Below are positions 54,470 through 64,000 of a stretch of DNA of 64,000 nucleotides, piece after piece (position 1 is the stretch's first letter; each line of letters starts with the position of its first letter). The notes beneath the pieces are model-generated. The model was given only the letters and a program-made list of their open reading frames with translations, ran no database searches and was not told the DNA's origin. The position numbers and the translations under genes are program-made. Origin of the DNA: Triplophysa rosa (lineage: Eukaryota; Chordata; Actinopteri; Cypriniformes; Nemacheilidae); NCBI RefSeq assembly GCF_024868665.1, contig NC_079908.1, positions 810,753 through 874,752 on the forward strand, in the 5' to 3' direction.

Positions 54470-56656
54470 TAGGGTTAATTTCGTTAACGAAAAGAATGAC
54501 GAAAAATATTCATCAACCACTTTCCCAGGACGAAGACGAGACGATGACGAGACGAAAAGTAAGGCCATTAAACGACAGCGGATACTTTTTCAGCACGCAA
54601 CATCGTTGACGAAAAATGATGAGACTAAAATGTAGTTATAAAAATAAAAACGTACCTAAAAACTCTTTTGAGTCTTTGTCGAAAAAAAATAGAAGATAAA
54701 TATTACAGATTTTTGTGCGAGCCTCTGCTGTACGAGCGTTCGTGTTTGCGGTCGCCACATAACAGGAGTTTAGATCCCCCAAACAGGGATGAAAGGTTAA
54801 AAAAGTATACGTTTTCAGTTTTCCGCCAATGCTCTCACCGTGGAGGCGCCATTGAGGAAGAATCTCAAGTCAATAAACAAGAGTTTAGCGATCTCCAGCC
54901 GGTCTGTGATCTCTTTGGCCTGTATCACGAAGCCGGTTTGGGTTTCTCCCCAGGTAAGTTCGCGTTTAGTTTGAGCATAGTCCGAGTTTTCAGGCTCAAG
55001 AAGGTAGATTGGTTTTGAGCGGGTTTCGTCACCATGGTAACTTAAGCTACACGGCTAACCTGCAGGTTTTATTCTGGGTTAGAGATCGCAAACCAAAAAC
55101 TGGACCACTCAGCTGCGAGAAAAGTGACGTGACACAGTGAAGCCACTCCCCACATACCTCTCGCTCCAAATTAAAAAAAGTTTAAAGTGATAATATGTTA
55201 GAGAGAAAATCTTTTGCTACTAAGTGTTTATTTGTATTTTATATTTGCATTTATTGATTATAATTTAAAACACATTCATATAATTATTATATGAGTCGAT
55301 AATTCATATTAATTAATTAGCATTTAAATGAATATAACTATATTCGTCAGTGTTATATATATATCAGTGTTTGTTCACCTCGCTTCGTGATAGAGGCCAC
55401 TGAGCTGCTCGAGCCGCGTTGATCTCCACTGCATTGTTTCTTTGCGATTGTGGTTGCTGAATAAAGACATCCCACATCGCAGAACTGTGAGTTCGTTCGC
55501 GACCTTCCGATGGTTCTCCTTCACGGTCAGTCGCGTTGTTTCCGGGGAGTTGTCAATATTTTGCAGAAGACGCTAGTAATTTGCGGGAGAACTTAAGGAA
55601 GAGGTTGGATGTCTATGAACAGGCCTATGCACTTATCAGACCTCTGTGGAAATACTTCTTAGATGAAGCTAGATTAAGTTGAATAAACTATGCACATGAT
55701 TTGTCATTCTATTGATTTGTGCTTATTTGTGTAAGAAATACTTATAATGAAATTTAAAAACTAATTTCTCAAACGACAACAATCACTGTAATTATAATTT
55801 TTAGCAAAATACCAAATTTGATCATTTTAACCATTATACAGCATGACAAAAATGTTTGTATTGACTAAAACGAGACGAAAACGCATAGACATTTAGTCGA
55901 CTAAATTGGACTAAACAAAAACAGGACAAGGATGACTAAATAAGATAAAAACTAAAAGGTGTATTCGTCGTGGAACTAAAACTAAAGCCCTATTCGCACG
56001 GGATTAGTATTATCTGGGGACCTCGTGTGAAATGACCTCCCCACATCTGTATTTCATGTGACGCATTCGCACGGGATAAGTGAAGCCGGACAAATTTACG
56101 GACTTATTTCCCGGATATGATGGCAAGGCTTTGCATATAGTTTGTATAGCCTATAGTTGTATGGTGTCAGCATTTGAGACCCTCGTGGAAACTCGTAACA
56201 TTTGAGACCCACGATCGTGGTGATCTATCCGGTCGCGGGTCTCAAATATTACGAATTTCCATGAGAAATAACAAAACGGGAGACTCCCGGCCACAACGAC
56301 AGTGTTGGCAGGTATGGATATGACCCAGCACCCGAAATAATATCAAAACACTTCAACACAGCCTCCAATATTCGTAACCGGTGGGTAAAACGTTATATGA
56401 GCACACCAAATCACAGAGATGCCGATTCGCACGGGACTAATATTATCACAGGACCTCGGTGTTCTTCAAAATATGGTAGGTAACTTGTGGGGGAATTTTT
56501 ACTTTACAAATTACAGACATGGCCGATTCACACGGGATTAAGATCACAGACAACCTCTGCAATTATTACAAATGACTAGAGGTCCCCAGGTCATACTAAT
56601 CCCGTGCGAATAGGGCTAAAGACTAAAATTTAAAATAGCTGAAAAAATGAACACTA
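54470..56656. mobile_element. hAT-like element hosting a TAAA-flanked MITE
   Basis: Starts TAGGGTTAATTTCGTTAACG and its right part ends GAACACTA. Flanks ATCCATAC and TTCCATAC match at 7 of 8. The right subterminal part is interrupted by the element 55987-56616. A 116-residue open stretch (54668-55018) inside shows no recognisable transposase motif. Related start sequence occurs at 63372. Confidence 0.82.
55987..56616. mobile_element. MITE with repeated subterminal motifs
   Basis: Ends GCCCTATTCGCACGGGATTA and TAATCCCGTGCGAATAGGGC are perfectly inverted. TAAA occurs at both junctions. Inside, the motif GATTCGCACGGGA recurs (about 56068, 56423, 56523 with small changes). Confidence 0.85.
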
Positions 56657-57366
56657 TTCCATACAGACCTTCCTGTCCAAAATATACCAAAACAACAGTT
56701 CAGCTAAATGTATTTCAATGCCAAGGATGACACTCATTTAAGAATAATGTTGAACAAAACGTTTTGATCAAGCGTAGCGTCAGTTCTGGCACGTCATCAG
56801 CCGATCACATCAGGTGCAGCTAATCAATATTCTTAGCTCCTTATCAGCTGCTCAATCGTGCCACACTCAAAACCCACCTCCATCCCCATCTCCACAATAT
56901 CTGCCACATCATTTGAATTGAATCCTGTTACGCATCACGAACTGTTCGTCGCTGCGCTCCCACTCTGTCCATGCATGGACAAGCAGAGAGTTTGCCCAGA
57001 ACAGTCTCACTCCACCAACCTTAAATATTGCTATTGTTTAAATATTTGATGACAGAAATGTGCTTTAATCTCTCTTTATCACATTAAAAACACCTCACTG
57101 AGAAACGCCTGAAAATCCAGATGCTTGTACTGTCCTTTCAAATGTCTGATGTGTTTTGATTTTTGACTAGTAACAGCCTTTACAAACACAGGATTATGCA
57201 TCTAAATGTTTCAAATGAGCTCAGTTCAAATTATATAAACACGTGACATCGTGTGATAGGCGTTTCTTAAACTTACAGAACTGAGCCAGCTGAAGACTTT
57301 ACATGCAACCAGTGACTAAAACTGGTGTTAAACTGCTATTATTCATGTTCTCATGATGTTTCAGAA

Positions 57367-57395
57367 CCCCCCCCCCCCCCCACACACACACACAC
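57367..57395. repeat. Poly-C / (CA)n tract
   Basis: A run of about 14 C followed by seven CA units. Confidence 0.95.
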
Positions 57396-57774
57396 TGCTC
57401 TTTGAATGCTTCTGAGATAAACAGCCACTGATATCAGCTCATGATAGATGTCTTTCCATGTCAAACAGGGACAGGAGCAAACATTTAAAAACATGTTTCA
57501 AGACGAGGAGTGAGAAGACTTCTGCTGTGTGGGGGAATGAATCTCTTTCATGTGGTATAATTTATTCTCTCTGATTAATTCACTTTAGTGCACTGGATGA
57601 AGTGGAACAGAGAGGAGCTGCAGCGCTTTCACTGCACGACACCCGCTGGGTCGGGCCCACAAAACAGCCCTGACGTTCCCATGGTTACTGCAGCCTGTGC
57701 GGTCTGTCTGCCCTCCAATCTGTGCTCGATGATGACACACACGCAGACATCTCTGATCGCAGGTCAGCAACGCT

Positions 57775-57797
57775 TCATTCATTCATTCATTCATTCA
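57775..57797. repeat. (CATT)n microsatellite
   Basis: Five to six tandem CATT units. Confidence 0.9.
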
Positions 57798-57976
57798 GAG
57801 TGTACGTGTTCTAAAGTTTAGATTCATTACAGTGAGACACCTGTACTGGAGGCCAGAAAATAAATCACGAAAACGCTGCCACCAATGACTAAATCATTTA
57901 TGTATCTTTCTGCCTTCTGTATTTTATCGCTATATCATTATCTCATCACTTATTTACATATACAGCGTGGAAAATA

Positions 57977-58298
57977 TTAAAGGGATAGTTCACCCAAAAA
58001 TGAAAGTTCTGTCATCATTTACTCGCCCTCTTGTCATTTCAAACCTGCATGACATTCTTTTCCGCAGAACACAAAAGAAGATATTTTGAAGAAAGTTGGT
58101 AAATGAACAGTGCCGGCACCCATTCACTTCTATTGTATGGACACAAAACCAATTCAAGTGAATGGGGGCCAGTTAACAACTTTCTTCTAAATATCTTCTT
58201 TTGTGTTCTGTGGAAGAAAGAACTCAATTGAAATGAAATGACAAGGGTGAGGGTGAGTAAATGGTGAATTTTCATTTTTGGGTGAACTATCCCTTTAA
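57977..58298. mobile_element. Palindromic TTAA-flanked MITE, copy B
   Basis: Starts TTAAAGGGATAGTTCACCC and ends GGGTGAACTATCCCTTTAA, a perfect terminal palindrome. The arms extend through most of the 322 bp (AAGAAGATATTT / AAATATCTTCTTT). Better preserved than copy A at 31016. Confidence 0.9.
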
Positions 58299-60355
58299 GA
58301 GGCCATTCCAAAGTTTCATTTCAAATCAGCATTTATATGTATTGTGTTCAGTGTCGGTTGAATTTTCACAAAATCAAACCTCAGGAGTGACATGATGTTT
58401 TTATTTGGAATTTGGGAGAAATATTGTTAGTAGTTCACAGAATAAAACAAAAATGATTATTTTACCTAAACACATACCTGGTACATTTTAACATGAAAAA
58501 ACGGTCTCTTCATTTTTTCCGCAGTTGTCTATAAAAATATATGTCACATAAACAGACGCAGTGTTTATTCTGTCTGGAGAGCAGCTCCTCACAAACTCTT
58601 TCTATCCACTTGTGATGTTAATTTTCATGGCCGAGATCTCAAATATCACAGCATCGTCGTCTCAAATGTGGCTACAGATATCAATCACATTAAACCAGAG
58701 ACAAACAGCTTTGTCTTGTGGCATCTCTATGAAGAAAATGTTTCTGAATGCTTTCCATATTCCCCGACCCAACTCCCGATGGAGAATGAGCACACGTTCT
58801 TTGATTTACACTGCAGAGTCACACGCATCATGAGAAGAACACAAGGTTCAACTGACACACACAACAGCATGCACACATTCAATATAAATAACAGACCACT
58901 CTAAAGTTATGTTGATGACGGATACGTGTTTAAGTCAAATGAAATACTGACAACATTTCGACTAAATTCCAAACGAAAATATTGCCTATTTATTGTTTTT
59001 GTATGTCAAGAGTTAGAACTTTGATGGCTTTAATGAGAAATTTGATGTATACATTTATTTGTCGGATGGATCATTCACAGAATGCTATTATTATGTTGTT
59101 GTCAAATCCTAGGCAAAGTGTGATCCGATACCAGTCATCTATATGGGAAAGCACTGGTATAATTGTTGTGTATTGTATGTGTTGTATATTTATTTTCTAA
59201 TGGACATTGAGTTTGGAAATAAAAGTTGAATATTGCTTTTTTATTTTTTGCAAATATTGCATTTATTTGCAGAAAATTGGAACAGGACAAACTGGTCAAA
59301 ATAAGAAAAAAAGATGCACTGCTTGCAGATGTTGAATACTGAAAGAAAGTTGATATTCATGTTTAAACAACACCATACTAATGTTTTTACATGTATTCTA
59401 GCATCAAATATGAATCTATGATGGAATAAGTCTGATGTTTCACAACTTTCATGCATCTTTCTTTGCATTCCCTCAATCGTTCACATTGCCGTTGGATGAC
59501 TTTACATCATTTCTGAGGTTTGATTTTGTTGAAATTCAACACACGCTGGACTGCCATGGACACAATACATGCAGAAAGAATGAAGTCATGTCTTCAGCAG
59601 CCGTATGTGACTCTAAGTCTTAAGGCCTCAACTGAAAATGACTTGCCCTAACATATCGTAAAATATGTCAGTGCCATTGTTTTGTCTAAAGATGCACATC
59701 AGTAATGTTTCTTTCTAAAGCATTTTTTATAAAAGTGACTCAAATATCCTAATCCAACTAAGGCATAGTCCTGGCTTAAACTAAACCACGTCTGTGAAAC
59801 CGGGCCTATGACATATTGAGCATCTAAGTTTGATTTCAAGAATCAATTTCACTATGATTTCAATCTCTGACATGGCATTACTCAGTCAAGATTAAAACTA
59901 TTAAGATTATATTTTGACAGAATGTTCTTTACATTACGTACGATGATTTTGTGTGGAAAACAGTAAATCATTAAAAAATGACTTTAGCTGGATTATCACA
60001 GTCAAGGTCACATATCTTATGATATGCAACACAGACGCATTGCGACATATTAGACGTAAAACAATAAAGCCATATCAGTCAAGTGGGAAGAGGAAATTAG
60101 GTCATGGGAACTTTCATCTGTGACATCACTTCCTGTTACATCAAAGGACCGGCTAGAAGTTCTACATCCTGAAACTGGTTATCATCGTCATCACGGTCTC
60201 TGTCCCAGACGTCAAACAAGTGGAACACGGCTCACGCATGCTAAAGTCACATTAGCAGAATGTGAGGTCTTATTGAATCCTTCATAGCTTTTATGATGAA
60301 TACACAAAGTTATTTTGTGTATAGAATATATATATATATACAGTATATACACAGG

Positions 60356-61518
60356 TACATCTAAAAAAATTAGAATATCATGATAAAGGTCAATATTTTT
60401 TGTCACTCATTTCAGAAAGTGAAACCCATATATTATATAGATTCATTACACACAGAGTGAAATATTTCAAGCCTTTATTTCTTGAAATTTTGATGATTAT
60501 GGCTTACAGATAATGAAAACCCAAAATTCAGTGTCTCAGAAAACTAGAATATTACATAAGATCAATAAAGAAAAAGGATATTTTAAACAGAAATGTCAGG
60601 CTTCTGAAAAGTAGGTTCATTTCTATGCACTCAATACTTGGCTGGGACTCCTTTTGCATGAATTACTGCATCAATGCGGCGTGGCATGGAGGCAATCAGC
60701 CTGTGGCACTGCTCGGGTGTAATGGAAGCCCAGGTTGCTGTGATAGCGGCCTTCAGGTCATCTGCATTGTTGGGTCTGGTGTCTCTCATCATAGAGTCTC
60801 TGTGGGGTTCAGGTCAGGCGGGTTTGCTGGCCAATCAAGCACAGTACCACCGTGGTCATTGAACCAGCTTTTGGTACCTTTGGCAGTGTGTGCAGGTGCC
60901 AAGTCCTGCTGGAAAATGAAATCAGCATCTCCATAAAGCTTGTCAGCAGCAGGAAGCATGAAGTGCTGTAAAACTTCCTGGTATACGGCTGCGTTGACCT
61001 TGGACCTCAGAAAACACAGTGGACCAACACCAGCAGATGACATGGCACCCCAAAACATCACTGACTGTGGAAACTTCACACTGGACTTTTAGCAACATGG
61101 ATTCTGTGCCTCTCCACTCTTCCTCCAGACTCTGGGACCTTGATTTCCAAATGAAATACAAAATTTACTTTCATCTGAAAAGAGGACTTTGGTCCACTGT
61201 GTTTTCTGAAGTCCACAGTCAACGCAGCCATCTACCAGGAAATTTTAGAGCACTTCATGCTTCCTTCTGCTGACAAGCAAACCCGCCTGACCTGAACCCC
61301 ATAGAGAATCTATGGGGTATTGTCAAGAGGAAGATGAGAGACACCAGACCCAACAATGCAGATGACCTGAAGGCCGCTATCAAAGCAACCTGGGCTTCCA
61401 TTACACCCGAGCAGTGCCACAGACTGTTTACCTCAATGCCACGCCGCATTGATGCAGTTTCTGAAATGAGTGACAAAAAATATTGACCTTTATCATGATA
61501 TTCTATTTTTTAGATGTA
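60356..61518. mobile_element. Fold-back Tc1 derivative (inverted 3'-half duplication)
   Basis: Both termini are TACATCTAAAAAAATTAGAA-type inverted ends. Instead of a single gene, the two halves carry inverted copies of the same transposase 3' region: CATCAATGCGGCGTGGCAT near 60670 and its complement near 61440, CTTCAGGTCATCTGCATTGT near 60752 and its complement near 61360. See the pseudogene entry and the finding. Confidence 0.88.
60640..61200 (-). pseudogene. Tc1 transposase catalytic half
   Basis: Minus strand: SDESKF (first Asp) near 61180, then VMFWGAMSSAGVGPLCF, FIFQQDLAPAHTAKGTKSWF (second Asp) and DWPANPPDLNPTETL near 60800, where NP-E of the catalytic block is degraded (relatives: NPIENLW). 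The C-terminus follows to about 60640. The DNA-binding half is missing. The stretch 61185-61480 (+) repeats the FLRSKVNAAVYQE-to-C-terminus part in inverted orientation with an internal deletion. Confidence 0.85.
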
Positions 61519-61789
61519 CCCACACATATGTATACTGAATATACTTTATAATATATACTGTATAAGTGTAGTATACACTTATATAAGTGTATATTTGTAC
61601 AGATGTTGTGAGGGGGTTTGGCTAGACTTGCCCCCAACAGTCAACTAACATTTCCTTAGGGGGGCGCCACGCCCATCCAACGGCACCTCCCGCACCCCTT
61701 GAAGGTCAAGTTAATTTTTATATAGCGCCAGATCACAAGAGAAGTCATGCAAGGTTACCGTTCCTATATAACATGTCTATACCTTGTTC

Positions 61790-62772
61790 TAGGGCTGTGC
61801 CGATAAACGATATCATATCGAATCACTATAGAATGTATTTCAAAAACGATGATAAGCTATTGGCATTTTGACTCGATATGGATTAATCTTACAGTCTAAC
61901 AGAACGCAGAAATAAACTCAACAACAGTCAGTCAGCGTGCAGCTTTTATCATGCGCGTCAAAGTACAAAGTCCATTTCATACTGCACTTGGCAAAGAAAA
62001 CTCGACATGAGGAGGAAAACATGACTGGAAGCGGAAACAAAGGTGAAACTAACCTCGAGTTGTCATCACGCGGTTTATCAAGTGTCTTATTTTTTTTTCG
62101 CAATCGTCGGTTAAACAAAACAAACTTGAGGCGCAATTGCAAGCGAGTTACTTCGAAACTCAAGCACAAACGTTTTTATATCCATCGTTAACATATCTGC
62201 TAACATGAGCTGGTGCTTATGAAACAAACCAGCGCTGCCCTGTACAGATCAGAGATGTAATGAAGTGAGTTTGTGTGCACATTCAAATATTGAACCTTGT
62301 ATGTAAGATGCTTGCATGATTAAAGAAATGTACTACAGTTTATGTGAGATGTCTTTAAGGTTCATTGAATACATTGAATGAATCCCACTACTCGAGCAAG
62401 ACATTATTGCAGCGTTACGTATGTGCGCAGGTGCTGAGCCAATAGCGTTCGATTGTACGCAGTAACGGAGCCCTTTCATTGGTTGAATGTACTGAATGAA
62501 CACTCCCTTTACTTAACGAGTCAATGGAGTCAAAATGAGACTGAATGAACTGGTACATGTTGTTTATGGCCTAATATCCTCTGTGTTGCAACAGTGCATT
62601 CATTTAATTGAATTTTAACGGGTTAAAGGTTAACTTTCGTTAATAAACTGTATTTAAAATAGATTATTTTAAATACAGTTTTTTAATTAAATATATATCG
62701 AAATAAATATCGTTATCGATCAATATAGAAAAAACTATCGAGTTTACTTTTTTGCCATATCGCCCAGCCCTA
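61790..62772. mobile_element. hAT-like element with perfect TSD
   Basis: Ends TAGGGCTGTGCCGATAAACG and CATATCGCCCAGCCCTA. Exact 8-bp duplication CCTTGTTC (61782-61789 and 62773-62780). The interior (about 61980-62340) resembles 63590-63960. Confidence 0.92.
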
Positions 62773-63371
62773 CCTTGTTCTTTTAAAGGTCTCCTCAGAC
62801 GAGCACTTTCAACAAGATGGTATGATTTATTAGGGTCTTCATGAAATGTCTGGAACATATTTTGCTTAAAAACACTCAATGGCTCTGTAAACAAAACCTT
62901 TCTTGCCTCGTCAAAAACAGCTATGCTCACAGCAACCCGTTTTGGTGCATGTCTCTTTAAATGATAATGAGTTACAGCGAACCCCACCCCCTTCTGTCCG
63001 GCGTGTCAACACAACACACGTGTAGTACTGCCATGGCAACGGTTTAGCTAAATGATATTTCCTGAATTCCTCTGCAGTTAGTTTCGTCTTAAACGTCTCA
63101 AATCATTCGTCCGGAGACTAAAAAATCCGTAACAGCAAACAGCGCATCCTAATGTGCTTATGTACGTTGTGCGTGCTTACCTAAAATCCACGGAATCCAC
63201 TGCAGATCTCAGCGGAATTACATGGATTTTAGCGCTTGTCATGGACAAGTTATAACGTTACACACACAACGTGAGAGCTAGTTTGCTGTGACAGATTTTT
63301 CAGCCTAAGCACGAATGATTTGAACGTTGCAGGCTGGTTTTTTTAAAATAACCAGAAAATAACGTTCCCTG

Positions 63372-64000
63372 CAGTGTTAATTTCGTGGACGAAAACTACG
63401 ACGAAAAGTATTCGTTAACGACATGTTTACACTGACAAAAACGTGACGATAACTAAATAAAAATGAATGCATGATAACGAAAACTGTAATAAAATATACT
63501 GACATTTTCATCAACTAATAAAAACGAGAGTAAAATATTCTTGTCCCACCTGGCGGATATCAGTTTGCACGCATGTGCTCATCTCATATAAACGGTAGAG
63601 AGAAGTCTCTGGGAGAAGGGGAAGCACACACATGTATTCTGTGTCTCCACGCGGGTTACAAAGAGTCTTATTTTCCTTCACAATTGCCGGTAAAACGCCG
63701 CAAACTTGAAGCGCGACTGCAGGTGAGTCACCCCGAAACACATTACGAAGGAGCACAAAGGTTTTTATATGCCTATGTTAACTTAACACGAGCTGCTGCA
63801 TAACGTGAAATGCAACATAGAGTCAGCCAAAAGAAACCAGCGCTGTCCTCTACTGATTATAGAAGTGATGAAGTGAGTCAAACTGTACATTCCAACCAAA
63901 TATGTAACATGTTTGCATGACTAAAGAAATGTAATGCAATTTATATGAAAGCTATTTCTCATTCATTGCTGTCTCAAGCAAAGACAGTGCAGCTCTTTCT
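63372..64000. mobile_element. hAT-like element, right end outside the window
   Basis: Starts CAGTGTTAATTTCGTGGACG, related to the start of 54470-56656. Its interior (63590-63960) shares order and sequence with the element at 61790-62772: TCTTATTTTCC, AAACTTGA-GCGC, GTTTTTATAT, CGCTGTCCT, GATGAAGTGAGT and GACTAAAGAAATGTA. Confidence 0.7.

Larger units (their letters stand above)
45768..64000 (-). other. tcf7: tcf7 upstream intron(s) or 5' flank, no exon recognised
   Basis: No MPQL start, DELLAFQDEG-like, SSLVNESE-like or NGSLSP-like coding block was found on either strand, although short exons could be missed. Repeats are listed separately. 45811-46432, 49364-49943, 50521-51528, 52101-54469, 56657-57366, 58299-60355, 61519-61789 and 62773-63371 show only unique-looking or low-complexity DNA. 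59735-59806 ends CTGTGAAACCGGGCC, one end of a common cyprinid MITE. 61600-61789 has a GC-rich stretch of unknown origin. Confidence 0.55.

Noticed and set aside
54668..55018. 116-residue ORF that could be a hAT transposase exon
   Set aside because: Lies inside a hAT-like element but lacks recognisable transposase, BED-finger or dimerisation motifs.
57585..57821. GC-richer block with ORFs on both strands, considered as a missing tcf7 N-terminal exon
   Set aside because: None of the three minus frames contains LEF/TCF sequence, and no matching phase or acceptor was found.

Overview
The window is vertebrate nuclear DNA from a teleost, most likely a cyprinid-type fish (zebrafish or carp lineage). 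The genes are intron-split with GT-AG junctions. Intron and intergenic space is packed with hAT-like MITEs, Tc1/mariner elements, L2-clade LINE fragments and CA microsatellites typical of cypriniform genomes. The species cannot be fixed from sequence alone.

Three genes are supported exon by exon. (1) ppp2ca, PP2A catalytic subunit, + strand, coding exons 2-7 at 10114-15946. Its first exon (34 codons) lies left of the window, so 1-10113 is the end of intron 1. (2) skp1, SCF ubiquitin ligase adaptor, + strand, complete 163-residue CDS in five coding exons at 20769-23015, with a probable noncoding first exon ending at 20346. (3) tcf7 (TCF-1), the Wnt/beta-catenin-responsive HMG-box factor, - strand, nine coding exons from 45767 down to the stop at 27061. 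It includes the HMG box, basic tail and a C-clamp 'E-tail'. The N-terminal beta-catenin-binding exons were not found and probably lie beyond 64000. Order and orientation (ppp2ca> skp1> <tcf7) match the conserved vertebrate block (human 5q31), which supports calling the paralogues ppp2ca and tcf7. All three genes touch Wnt or ubiquitin/phosphatase signalling (PP2A and SCF act on beta-catenin turnover, TCF7 is its nuclear partner), but this linkage is ancestral synteny, not an operon.

Layout: 1-10113, ppp2ca intron 1 with several MITEs and a nearly intact Tc1 element (6702-8300). 10324-14991, intron 2 with nested hAT MITEs. 16.6-20.2 kb, ppp2ca-skp1 intergenic region, mostly a nested transposon stack. 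23.6-26.0 kb, the tail-to-tail skp1/tcf7 gap, filled almost exactly by one Tc1 element and one MITE. 27.3-45.7 kb, tcf7 with two LINE fragments and several MITEs in its introns. 45.8-64 kb, a large tcf7 5' intron (or upstream region) with a three-level nest (46433-49363), a hAT (54470-56656) holding another MITE, a fold-back Tc1 derivative (60356-61518) and two related hATs near the right edge.

No new multi-gene system was found. The most interesting signals are an in-frame LEF1-like optional exon in tcf7, UG repeats directly at two tcf7 splice acceptors and just after the donor of that optional exon, and several fold-back or nested transposons whose insertion order can be read from exact target-site duplications.
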